A DNA stretch of 64,000 bases, taken from assembly GCA_002396645.1 (NCBI GenBank), contig DGYI01000015.1, positions 124,001-188,000 on the forward strand, read 5' to 3'. The notes beneath the pieces were generated by a model that worked only from the letters and a program-made list of their open reading frames with translations, ran no database searches and was not told where the DNA came from. The stretch comes from Firmicutes bacterium UBA5010 (lineage in GTDB: Bacteria; Bacillota; Clostridia; Tissierellales; Sedimentibacteraceae). Both the position numbers and the translations under genes were made by a program. This document shows, one piece after another, positions 25,708-32,740 of this stretch (positions are counted from its first letter, which is position 1; each line of letters opens with the position of its first letter).

Positions 25708-26490
25708 TTAATTTAGTTCCTCCAACAGCAAATCTATTCTGTCATTGAGTTTTTTCAACTCGTCAATACTCCCGCTTTTTTTTGCATAATAAAAATCCTT
25801 CCTCAATAAGTCAACATTTTTATAATTGCTATTAAGATATAACAAATGTATTTTGTATAATATTTTTTCTGTAAGTGCTGATTCTGACATAAAAAGCTTT
25901 TGAGAATCAATTATTTCATCTTTTATTTGGGACATTTCCATGTCAAGCTGATATGCCGCGTCCGCCGCATTTTTTAATCTTTCGATTATATGCTCAGGTA
26001 TATTTTCATCAAATTTATAGTTTATTGAATGCTCTATTGTCGCCCAAAAATTCATAGCCAGAGTTCTTATCTGTATCTCTGCCAATATTTCATTTTCTCC
26101 GGCAGCGGTGTACACCCAGTATTTAATTATAATATGATAGCTTCTATATCCGCTGTCTTTTATATTTTTCGTATAGTCGCGTTCCTCAATTATTTCAAGA
26201 TCTTTTCTGCTTCTTATCATATCCACAACAGTTGATATATCATCCACAAGCTGGCACATTATTCTGACACCGGCTATATCTTCAAGCTCCGCTGCCTGAT
26301 CTATTGATAATCCGCGTCTGTCAAGCTTTTCAATAATACTGGATATCTTTTTTATTCTACCCGTTACGAACTCTATAGGAGAATATTCCTCCAGCTCTTT
26401 ATAAGATTTTCTTATGCTTTTAAATTTAACCTTTAGCTCTTCTACTGCTTGATTGTATGGAAGCAAAAATTTATCCCAATTATTTATCAA
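25708..26490 (-). CDS. relQ: Small alarmone synthetase, RelQ/YjbM type GTP pyrophosphokinase
   Basis: A 260-residue stand-alone synthetase domain that makes (p)ppGpp from ATP and GDP/GTP. Recognisable blocks are ELEDIAGVRIMCQLVDDI (about 66-83), DYTKNIKDSGYRSYHIII (about 104-121) and the Glu-x-Gln pair in EILAEIQIRTLAMNFWATIEH (landmark, about 133-153). There is no HD hydrolase or regulatory ACT/TGS domain. The C-terminal helices resemble the RelQ tetramerisation region. Translation starts at a TTG preceded by GAGGGTGA. It heads the unit with the SGNH and DUF4358 genes. Confidence 0.9.
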   Translation of the reverse strand: MINNWDKFLLPYNQAVEELKVKFKSIRKSYKELEEYSPIEFVTGRIKKISSIIEKLDRRGLSIDQAAELEDIAGVRIMCQLVDDISTVVDMIRSRKDLEIIEERDYTKNIKDSGYRSYHIIIKYWVYTAAGENEILAEIQIRTLAMNFWATIEHSINYKFDENIPEHIIERLKNAADAAYQLDMEMSQIKDEIIDSQKLFMSESALTEKILYKIHLLYLNSNYKNVDLLRKDFYYAKKSGSIDELKKLNDRIDLLLEELN

Positions 26491-26718
26491 ATTATCACCC
26501 TCATTCTACAAATTAACCAAATCATACAATAATTATATCATATCAGATCAAGATCGGGTATTATTATCATAGTCTCGAAATGTACCGCATAGCATGACTA
26601 TACGTTGTTTTACGCAGCAAAACATTTACTTATGCAGCTATTATAAGTCCTTCATTGACAAATTGCTCACATAATAATTTTAAATCTTTATCTAAAAAAA
26701 ATCAATCTATTTTATTAG
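26491..26718. other. Non-coding region between relQ and the pncB promoter
   Basis: No gene was found. The segment 26567-26594 (minus strand reads ATTTCGAGACTATGA) resembles the 3' half of the GTA-loop leader element, upstream of relQ, but lacks a good stem. The rest is AT-rich. Confidence 0.5.
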
Positions 26719-26747
26719 TTGAAAAGCATTAAATTTTGATGTATAAT
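26719..26747 (+). promoter_or_regulatory. Sigma-A-type promoter of pncB
   Basis: TTGAAA (26719-26724), 17-base spacer, TATAAT (26742-26747). It would place the transcript start near 26754, leaving a leader of about 126 bases. Confidence 0.75.
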
Positions 26748-26760
26748 CCATATAATGCTA

Positions 26761-26877
26761 GCCTTGTTACAATACCCCCTTAGCTTCATGAACAAGGCAA
26801 TAAAATTTTGTGCAGAAAATCACAACGTTTGAAATACAGTATAAAAGCCTAGAATTTAGTTTAAGGCTATGGAGGAG
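26761..26877 (+). promoter_or_regulatory. Three-hairpin leader of the nicotinate phosphoribosyltransferase gene
   Basis: Three hairpins in a row: GCCTTGTT (26761-26768)/AACAAGGC (26791-26798); TTGTG (26808-26812)/CACAA (26821-26825); AGCCT (26846-26850)/AGGCT (26864-26868). The last ends 2 bases before the ATGGAGGAG ribosome-binding region. Candidate cis-regulatory RNA for NAD metabolism; it does not match the nadA-type NAD riboswitch as I know it. Confidence 0.45.
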
Positions 26878-26879
26878 TT

Positions 26880-28331
26880 ATGAGCACTATTGATTTAAGA
26901 AACCTTTCCATGCTTATGGATTTTTATGAGTTAACTATGTCTAACGGATACTTTAAAAATAATCTTAAAGATACTATCGTCTATTTTGATATGTTCTACA
27001 GGAAGAATCCTGACGGCGGAGGCTTTGCTATAGCTGCAGGCCTTGAGCAAATAGTCGATTATATAACAAATTTAAAATTTACAAAAGAGAATATTGATTT
27101 TTTAAGAACTAAAAACATTTTCTCAGAAGAATTTTTAGAGTATCTTTTAAATTTCAAGTTTACGGGGAGTATTTATGCCATACCGGAAGGAACACCTGTT
27201 TTTCCCAATGAGCCTATACTTACAGTAAAGGCAAAGGCTATAGAAGCTCAGCTTTTGGAAACCATGATACTTGTGACAATCAATCATCAAAGCTTGATTG
27301 CAACCAAGGCAAACAGAATAGTGAGAGCTGCAAACGGCAGATCTGTTTTGGAATTCGGAGCAAGAAGATGCCAGGGCTATGACGGAGCTATATATGGAGC
27401 AAGAGCCGCGTATATAGGAGGTGTTGCCGGAACTGCTACAACTATTGCAGATGAGGTATTCGGAGTGCCTGCAATAGGAACTATGGCACATTCATGGGTA
27501 CAGCTTTTCGGTGACGAATATACTGCATTTGAAACCTACGCGCGAGCATATCCCGACAACTGCATTTTATTGGTTGACACTTATAATATATTAAAAAGCG
27601 GTCTTCCTAATGCAATCAAGGTAGCTAAAGAAGTTTTGGAGCCTATGGGCAAAAGACTAAAGGGCATAAGGCTTGACAGCGGAGATATGTCCTATTTATC
27701 AAAAAAATGCCGTCAAATTCTTGACTTGGCAGGACTTGACGACTGTAAAATAACCGCATCAAACAGCCTTGACGAATATATTATTACAGATCTTCTGAAT
27801 CAAGGGGCTGAGATAGACTCATTCGGAGTAGGAGAACGACTTGTAACCGCAAAATCAGAGCCTGTTTTCGGCGGTGTCTATAAGCTTGTAGCAGTTGATG
27901 AAGGCGGAATTCCTGTTCCAAGAATTAAGATATCAGAAAACCCTGAAAAGGTAACTAATCCATGCTTCAAGCAGGTATGGAGACTTTATGATAAATCAAA
28001 CAAAATGGCAATAGCTGATGTAATAACCTTGCATGATGAGGAAATAGATGATACAAAACCGTACACAATCTTTGATCCTGTTCATACATGGAAGAAAAAG
28101 AGAATAACTGATTTTATCGCAAGGAAACTTCAAGTACCTGTATTTGTTGACGGAGAATGTGTATATAAACTTCCCGAACTGGAGGATGTAAGAAAATACT
28201 GTGCCGAACAGTTAGGAACTCTATGGAATGAAGTCAAAAGGTTTTCATATCCTCATCAATACTATGTGGATTTATCCAAGGCTTTATGGGATTGTAAAAA
28301 CGAATTGATTGAGAAGTATAGAATGAAATAG
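26880..28331 (+). CDS. pncB: Nicotinate phosphoribosyltransferase
   Basis: A 483-residue enzyme that makes nicotinate mononucleotide from nicotinate and PRPP with ATP, the entry of the Preiss-Handler NAD salvage route. It begins with LMDFYELTMSNGYF, then has EFGARRCQGYDGA (about 155-167), MAHSWVQLFGDE (about 203-214) and the phosphate-binding RLDSGDMSYL (about 264-273). Length is typical of the Gram-positive form. GGAGGAG precedes the ATG. A clear promoter and a structured leader lie upstream. A 9-bp terminator follows, after which a very small membrane gene begins. Confidence 0.95.
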   Translation: MSTIDLRNLSMLMDFYELTMSNGYFKNNLKDTIVYFDMFYRKNPDGGGFAIAAGLEQIVDYITNLKFTKENIDFLRTKNIFSEEFLEYLLNFKFTGSIYAIPEGTPVFPNEPILTVKAKAIEAQLLETMILVTINHQSLIATKANRIVRAANGRSVLEFGARRCQGYDGAIYGARAAYIGGVAGTATTIADEVFGVPAIGTMAHSWVQLFGDEYTAFETYARAYPDNCILLVDTYNILKSGLPNAIKVAKEVLEPMGKRLKGIRLDSGDMSYLSKKCRQILDLAGLDDCKITASNSLDEYIITDLLNQGAEIDSFGVGERLVTAKSEPVFGGVYKLVAVDEGGIPVPRIKISENPEKVTNPCFKQVWRLYDKSNKMAIADVITLHDEEIDDTKPYTIFDPVHTWKKKRITDFIARKLQVPVFVDGECVYKLPELEDVRKYCAEQLGTLWNEVKRFSYPHQYYVDLSKALWDCKNELIEKYRMK

Positions 28332-28334
28332 ATG

Positions 28335-28376
28335 TAACCAAGCTTATATTCTATAGTGAAGTAGGCTTGGTTATTT
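28335..28376 (+). terminator. Terminator of pncB
   Basis: TAACCAAGC (28335-28343)/GCTTGGTTA (28365-28373), followed by TTTA. The stem is 9 bp with a 21-base loop, moderate strength. Confidence 0.6.
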
Positions 28377-28411
28377 ATATATGATAAATTTATACGGGAG
28401 ATGAGAATGTA

Positions 28412-28564
28412 ATGGCAAAAAGATTAAACAGTATACTGTTTTTTATTTCAAGCATTTGTTTTTTTGCAGTAGCAATAGAGAAAAATAATTTTGTATTTTA
28501 TCCTCTTGCTTGTTGTTTTTTTATTTTGGGAATTACTAATTGGAAGAAGGATTCGGAGAAATAA
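28412..28564 (+). CDS. Very small two-pass membrane protein (50 residues)
   Basis: A 50-residue frame with start ATG 11 bases after GGGAG. It encodes two hydrophobic stretches (about 7-22 and 27-42) with a charged turn IEKNN and a basic-acidic tail NWKKDSEK. The charge pattern, good ribosome-binding site and full transmembrane hydrophobicity suggest a real gene. It matches no family I recognise. It lies between the pncB terminator and a convergent gene, with a weak hairpin (AGGGCTGT/ACAGCCT, 28568-28602) downstream. Confidence 0.55.
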   Translation: MAKRLNSILFFISSICFFAVAIEKNNFVFYPLACCFFILGITNWKKDSEK

Positions 28565-28698
28565 AATGAGGGCTGTCGAAATTTTTTGTTTTGTACAGCC
28601 TATTTTTGCCATTTTAGTGTAATAAGTATTTTATTTTACATTATTTATAGTAATTATAAAATAGAATTTGTTTATGCTAAGCATATAAAAAACTACTG

Positions 28699-29253
28699 CT
28701 ATGGACTACTACGAATAACTTTATATTTAATTAGCTTATTAATTGCCTCTTCTCTGGTATCGGCTAAAGGAACAATACAATATCCGTTCCTTTCATTCCA
28801 AGTTCCCCAACTTCCTTGAGTTTTTCCTCCTTCAGCTTTGTTCAGAGGGTTATCGCTAAAAACAGTTATTGTCATTTGTCTAAACAAAGGCTTTGAATAC
28901 ATGCGTCCAAGACAATAATCATATCTTTTTACACGACCATCAGTATCATATCCAGAGGTATAGGTATAAAATAAAGGACATCCGATATCTGAAAAATATA
29001 CATTATCCATTTTTTCATTAGTAAGTTTATAATCAGAAACTGAAATCTGACCTACAAAGCTATCGTCTGTAAACAAATTTATATGATATTTACCCTTGAT
29101 CTTAACCTGACATTCAACTAAATAATTAGGGTCATCAAGCTTTATTTCTATTGCATCATATACGCGATTTATTGGTATCGGTATGATAAAAATGAGAAAT
29201 GTCAACAAAGCAATTGTTATAATTATACGTTTTATAATTACCTTTTTTTGCAT
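28699..29253 (-). CDS. Unrecognised membrane-anchored or exported protein
   Basis: A 184-residue protein with one N-terminal hydrophobic segment (about residues 9-29) after a basic start, then a soluble extracellular domain of mixed composition. Three Cys (about 54, 92 and 114) and a run of Asp/Tyr/Gly residues are visible, but no motif I recognise. The frame is open to 29283; the ATG at 29253 follows GGAGG and is chosen. It is monocistronic and convergent with the small membrane gene. Possibly a secreted lineage-specific protein. Confidence 0.65.
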   Translation of the reverse strand: MQKKVIIKRIIITIALLTFLIFIIPIPINRVYDAIEIKLDDPNYLVECQVKIKGKYHINLFTDDSFVGQISVSDYKLTNEKMDNVYFSDIGCPLFYTYTSGYDTDGRVKRYDYCLGRMYSKPLFRQMTITVFSDNPLNKAEGGKTQGSWGTWNERNGYCIVPLADTREEAINKLIKYKVIRSSP

Positions 29254-29559
29254 AAAACCTCCATAGCCAGAGCTGTATAGCAAGAATAATATATGAAATT
29301 AGCCTAATAGTTTTGATATTATAATAAGAATTGCATATAATTAAAGTTTAGTTTATATCATATTTTATGTCAATATAAAAAGCTTGAGGATAGCAATGAA
29401 GAAAATAGGAATTTATTGTAAGTTTTTCAATGGATAAGGTTTTGGTGAGTGAAAGCTTTGCAGAGTTTATCGTCTTGATAAATTACTATTTACAAAGCAG
29501 CTGTTTTCCTTTATTATATTATGGTATGAGTTTTAAATTTTTTAGAGAGGAACTTTATT
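29254..29559. other. Leader region upstream of the ABC-F gene
   Basis: About 300 bases without a normal gene. A nested hairpin GCTTTG (29455-29460)/CAAAGC (29493-29498) enclosing TTTATC/GATAAA is followed by GCTGTTTTCC, terminator-like. Two short frames start at 29396 (MKKIGIYCKFFNG) and 29430 ahead of it. ABC-F resistance genes are often controlled by leader-peptide attenuation, and this arrangement would allow it, but there is no proof. Confidence 0.4.
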
Positions 29560-31116
29560 TTGAGCGTATTAAATGTAAAAAATGTTACTCATGGTTTTGG
29601 CGCGCGTGCAATTTTAGATAATGTATCTTTTAGATTGCTAAAAGGCGAGCATGTCGCTTTAATCGGAGCTAACGGAGAAGGAAAATCAACGTTTTTAAAT
29701 ATTATAACAGGCAAGCTTATGCCTGATGAGGGTCAGATTGAATGGTCGAACAGAGTTACTGTAGGATATCTTGACCAACATTCTGTTTTAGAACCGGGCA
29801 CAACAATAAGAGATAATTTAAGACTTGCATTTGATGATTTGTTTAAACTGGAAAAAGAAATGCTTGACTTATATGATAAAATGTCGGATGCAAGTGATGA
29901 TGAAGTTGCAAAAATGATGGAAGATACTGCTGAAATTCAGACAATACTGGACAGCAGCGGATTTTATGTGATAGACTCTAAAATTGAGGAAGTAGCAAAC
30001 GGTTTAGGGCTTGGAGATATAGGCCTTGAAAAGAAGGTAGATGAGTTGAGCGGCGGACAGCGTACTAAGGTTCTTTTAACTAAGCTTTTACTGCAAAATC
30101 CTACTATTCTTCTTCTTGACGAGCCTACCAACTATCTTGATGCAAATCATATAGAATGGCTGACAAAATACTTGCAGGATTATGAGAATGCCTTTATCCT
30201 GATATCTCACGATATTCCGTTTATAAATGATGTCTGCAACTTGATTTATCATGTCGAGAACTGTGAACTGACAAGGTATGTCGGTAATTATGAGGAATTT
30301 CAGCGTATTTATGATTTAAAGAAAAGACAGCTTGATAAAGACATAGAAAGACAGCAAAAAGAGATAGAAAAGCTTGAGGACTTTATAGCTCGTAACAAGG
30401 CAAGAGTTGCTACAAGAGGTATGGCACAGAGTAGAGCTAAGCAGCTTGAAAAGATTGAAATTATTGAGAAGCCGAGAGAAAAACCGAAGCCAACTTTTAG
30501 ATTTAAAGAAACTAAGGCACCGAGCAGATTTTTAATCGAGGCAAAGGATTTAGTTATAGGCTATGATTCCCCTCTTACAAAGCCCATGAATTTTGAGGTG
30601 GAAAGAGGAAAGAAGATTGCGATATGCGGAGTCAACGGACTTGGTAAATCAACACTGCTTAAAACCTTGCTTGGAATTATCCCTCCTGTATCGGGACAAA
30701 TACATCATGGTGAAAATGTTGTGACAGGATATTTTGAGCAGGAGGATTCAAAAAATAACTCCAATACCGCACTTGATGAGGTCTGGAACACATATCCTTC
30801 TCTTACAAATCATGAGGTACGTTTAGAGCTTGCCAGATGCGGATTGACTACAGAAAATATAACCAGCATGATGAAGGTTTTATCCGGCGGAGAAAATGCC
30901 AAGGTAAGGCTTTGTAAAATACTATTATCAGAGCAAAACTTTTTGGTTCTCGATGAGCCGACAAATCACTTGGATGTTGAAGCAAAGGATGAGCTTGAAA
31001 AAGCTATAAGAGAATTTAAGGGAACTGTATTATTAGTTTGTCACGAGCCTTATTTTTATGAAAGCTTTATAACGGATGTCTGGAACTTAGAGGATTTCAC
31101 TACTAAGATTGTATAA
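29560..31116 (+). CDS. ABC-F family ribosome-associated ATPase
   Basis: A 518-residue protein with two ABC domains and no membrane segment. Domain 1: Walker A GANGEGKST (about 36-44), signature LSGGQ (about 163-167), Walker B LLLDEPTNYLD. Domain 2: GVNGLGKST (about 358-366), LSGGEN, LVLDEPTNHLD. The interdomain linker (about 245-310) is charged and coiled, the P-site tRNA interaction motif of ABC-F proteins. The overall layout is closest to the YkpA/YbiT/EttA-like translation factors; antibiotic protection cannot be excluded. It starts with TTG after an AGAGGAAC site. The second Walker A variant is intact. Confidence 0.9.
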   Translation: MSVLNVKNVTHGFGARAILDNVSFRLLKGEHVALIGANGEGKSTFLNIITGKLMPDEGQIEWSNRVTVGYLDQHSVLEPGTTIRDNLRLAFDDLFKLEKEMLDLYDKMSDASDDEVAKMMEDTAEIQTILDSSGFYVIDSKIEEVANGLGLGDIGLEKKVDELSGGQRTKVLLTKLLLQNPTILLLDEPTNYLDANHIEWLTKYLQDYENAFILISHDIPFINDVCNLIYHVENCELTRYVGNYEEFQRIYDLKKRQLDKDIERQQKEIEKLEDFIARNKARVATRGMAQSRAKQLEKIEIIEKPREKPKPTFRFKETKAPSRFLIEAKDLVIGYDSPLTKPMNFEVERGKKIAICGVNGLGKSTLLKTLLGIIPPVSGQIHHGENVVTGYFEQEDSKNNSNTALDEVWNTYPSLTNHEVRLELARCGLTTENITSMMKVLSGGENAKVRLCKILLSEQNFLVLDEPTNHLDVEAKDELEKAIREFKGTVLLVCHEPYFYESFITDVWNLEDFTTKIV

Positions 31117-31125
31117 TGTCAAAAA

Positions 31126-31166
31126 AATGTATTGGATATAAATAATTTTATGTCCAATACATTTTA
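31126..31166. terminator. Terminator between ABC-F and aminopeptidase genes
   Basis: AATGTATTGGA (31126-31136)/TCCAATACATT (31153-31163), an 11-bp stem, followed by TTA on plus and by TTTTTTT on minus. It lies between convergent genes and suits the minus-strand gene best. Confidence 0.75.
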
Positions 31167-31219
31167 TGTTATTATAACTAGATATTGAAATAAACGCTTT
31201 ATTTCTTAGCGGTTTAATT

Positions 31220-32452
31220 CTAAATAGCCCAATTTCCGTTTTCGAAAATTATTGTTTCTTCACCGTTTTCTTCAATACCGATTACACTTAAATCTGATGT
31301 CCCAACCATGAAGTCCACATGATTCATTGAATAATTTCCGCCTATTTCCTGAAGCTCTTCTTTGCTTAAAAACTCTCCGCCCTTTATAGTGTTTGGATAG
31401 CATCTTCCAAGCGCAAAGTGGCAGGAAGCATTTTCATCAAATAATGTATTGTAGAACAATATTCCCATATTTGATATAGCAGATCCATGAGGAACCAGAG
31501 CAACTTCTCCGAGTCTTCTTGAGCCTTCATCAGTGTTTAGAAGTCTTTCTAAAGCTTCATAACCTTCTTTAGCTGCAAAATCAACTACTTTTCCATCTTT
31601 AAAATCAAGGCTGAATTCAGTAATTAAAGTTCCTTGATAGCTTAAAGGCATTGAGCTTACGATTTTTCCTTCGCCATATCTGCAATCCGGAGCCGTAAAT
31701 ACTTCTTCTGTAGGCATATTAGGGAAGAAGAAAATTCCTTTTGTATTGGTGTCTCCACCGCCGCCCCATACATGATTTTTTGGCATTCCCACTAAGAAGT
31801 CAGTTCCTATAGAATTTTTATATCTTAGTTGCGCAAATTGCTTTTTATTTAATATAGCCGATTTTTCACCTAAATTTTTACCATGCTTTTCCCATAATGC
31901 TACAGGGTCTCCTGTACCGATATGTACTGTCTTGAATATAGCATCCCAAAGTTTTTCCATAGCTTCGTCTTCGGAGCAATCAGGGAAAACTTTCTTTGCC
32001 CAAGCGATATTAGGAACAGCTATGATATTCCATTGCAGCTCATTTTTATCAAAGCAGTCGCGATATTCTTTGAGACCTGCTTCTGAAGCCTTTACGTTCG
32101 CTAAAAGCTTTTCTGAAGAAACTCCCTTAAATATTTCAGGATCATCAGCAATTACGTTCATAAAAGCTGCGCCTTCTTTTGAATATCCGTTAAATAGTTT
32201 TGCTCTCCATTCAGGAACAGTTTCAAATACTTCCAATGCAGCATAATCATAACGAATACGTGCTAATTTTTCATCTTTCCATACAACTACAACATCCTTA
32301 GCTCCCGCCTTGTAAGCGTTTTCTGTAATCATGCGAGCAAACTGAGCATATTCAACCGGACACTGTAAAACCAGTATCTGATCCTTTTGAATATTTACCC
32401 CTGTTCTAACCGCTAAGTCTGCATATTGGGCTAATTTTTCGTTAAAATTCAT
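31220..32452 (-). CDS. M29 family aminopeptidase
   Basis: A 410-residue metallopeptidase of the thermophilic aminopeptidase (M29) family: it starts with NFNEKLAQYADLAVRTGVNIQKDQ and contains FLVGMPKNHVWGGGGDTN (about 233-250), FFPNMPTEEVFTAPDC with the metal Glu residues (about 256-271), and the C-terminal HVDFMVGT (about 381-388). It removes N-terminal residues from peptides in the cytoplasm. The frame is open to 32494, but the ATG at 32452 with GGAAAGGA upstream gives the correct family start. Two tandem copies of a hairpin element lie in its leader. Confidence 0.92.
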   Translation of the reverse strand: MNFNEKLAQYADLAVRTGVNIQKDQILVLQCPVEYAQFARMITENAYKAGAKDVVVVWKDEKLARIRYDYAALEVFETVPEWRAKLFNGYSKEGAAFMNVIADDPEIFKGVSSEKLLANVKASEAGLKEYRDCFDKNELQWNIIAVPNIAWAKKVFPDCSEDEAMEKLWDAIFKTVHIGTGDPVALWEKHGKNLGEKSAILNKKQFAQLRYKNSIGTDFLVGMPKNHVWGGGGDTNTKGIFFFPNMPTEEVFTAPDCRYGEGKIVSSMPLSYQGTLITEFSLDFKDGKVVDFAAKEGYEALERLLNTDEGSRRLGEVALVPHGSAISNMGILFYNTLFDENASCHFALGRCYPNTIKGGEFLSKEELQEIGGNYSMNHVDFMVGTSDLSVIGIEENGEETIIFENGNWAI

Positions 32453-32460
32453 AAGTAACA

Positions 32461-32505
32461 CATCCTTTCCATAGTCCCGACTACGTCGGGCCATTTTAAA
32501 TATCC
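32461..32505 (-). promoter_or_regulatory. GTA-loop leader hairpin (copy D1) before the aminopeptidase gene
   Basis: On the minus strand: GGATATTTAAAATGG, stem CCCGAC-GTA-GTCGGG (32490-32476), then ACTATGGAAAGGATG, which contains the ribosome-binding site. This is the clearest copy of the family. Confidence 0.7.
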
Positions 32506-32538
32506 TACGGGCATTTTATAGTGCCGACTTCATCAGTT

Positions 32539-32575
32539 CATATTCCTGACTAAGTCCGGTCATTTTTAATATGCC
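32539..32575 (-). promoter_or_regulatory. Second, degenerate GTA-type leader element (copy D2)
   Basis: On the minus strand: GGCATATTAAAAATGA, stem CCGGAC-TTA-GTCAGG (32559-32545, one mismatch), then AATATG. It repeats the layout of copy D1, which begins about 34 bases downstream, giving a tandem pair in one leader. Confidence 0.5.
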
Positions 32576-32616
32576 ATATATATTATACAATACAAACTAA
32601 AATTATCCAATAAAAA

Positions 32617-32700
32617 AGTGAAACAAGTTTTACTCTATGGAAGAATCGTTTCGATTCTTCATTTATCTGATAGGAAAGAGGACTTTCCTATCAGATAAAA
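32617..32700. repeat. Triple-hairpin dispersed repeat, full copy 1
   Basis: Three hairpins in a row: AGTGAAAC-AA-GTTTTACT (32617-32634); GAAGAATCG-TTT-CGATTCTTC (32640-32660); a 17-bp stem 32662-32678/32683-32699 with loop AGGA. The copy at 62437-62520 has the same length and about 90% identity, with most differences in loops. On the minus strand the first hairpin ends in TTTTTT, so the element can terminate transcripts from the MATE gene. Confidence 0.85.
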
Positions 32701-32738
32701 AAATACAAAGCGTATAAGAAAGTCCGCTTTGTATTTTT
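32699..32738 (-). terminator. Terminator of the second MATE gene
   Basis: AAATACAAAGCG (32701-32712)/CGCTTTGTATTT (32725-32736), 12-bp stem, with T-run on the minus strand. It abuts the triple-hairpin repeat. Confidence 0.8.
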
Positions 32739-32740
32739 AT

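Noticed and set aside
29430..29621. 63-codon frame overlapping the ABC-F start as an independent protein gene
   Set aside because: It overlaps the ABC-F gene out of frame and has no conserved features; it is only considered as a possible leader reading frame.
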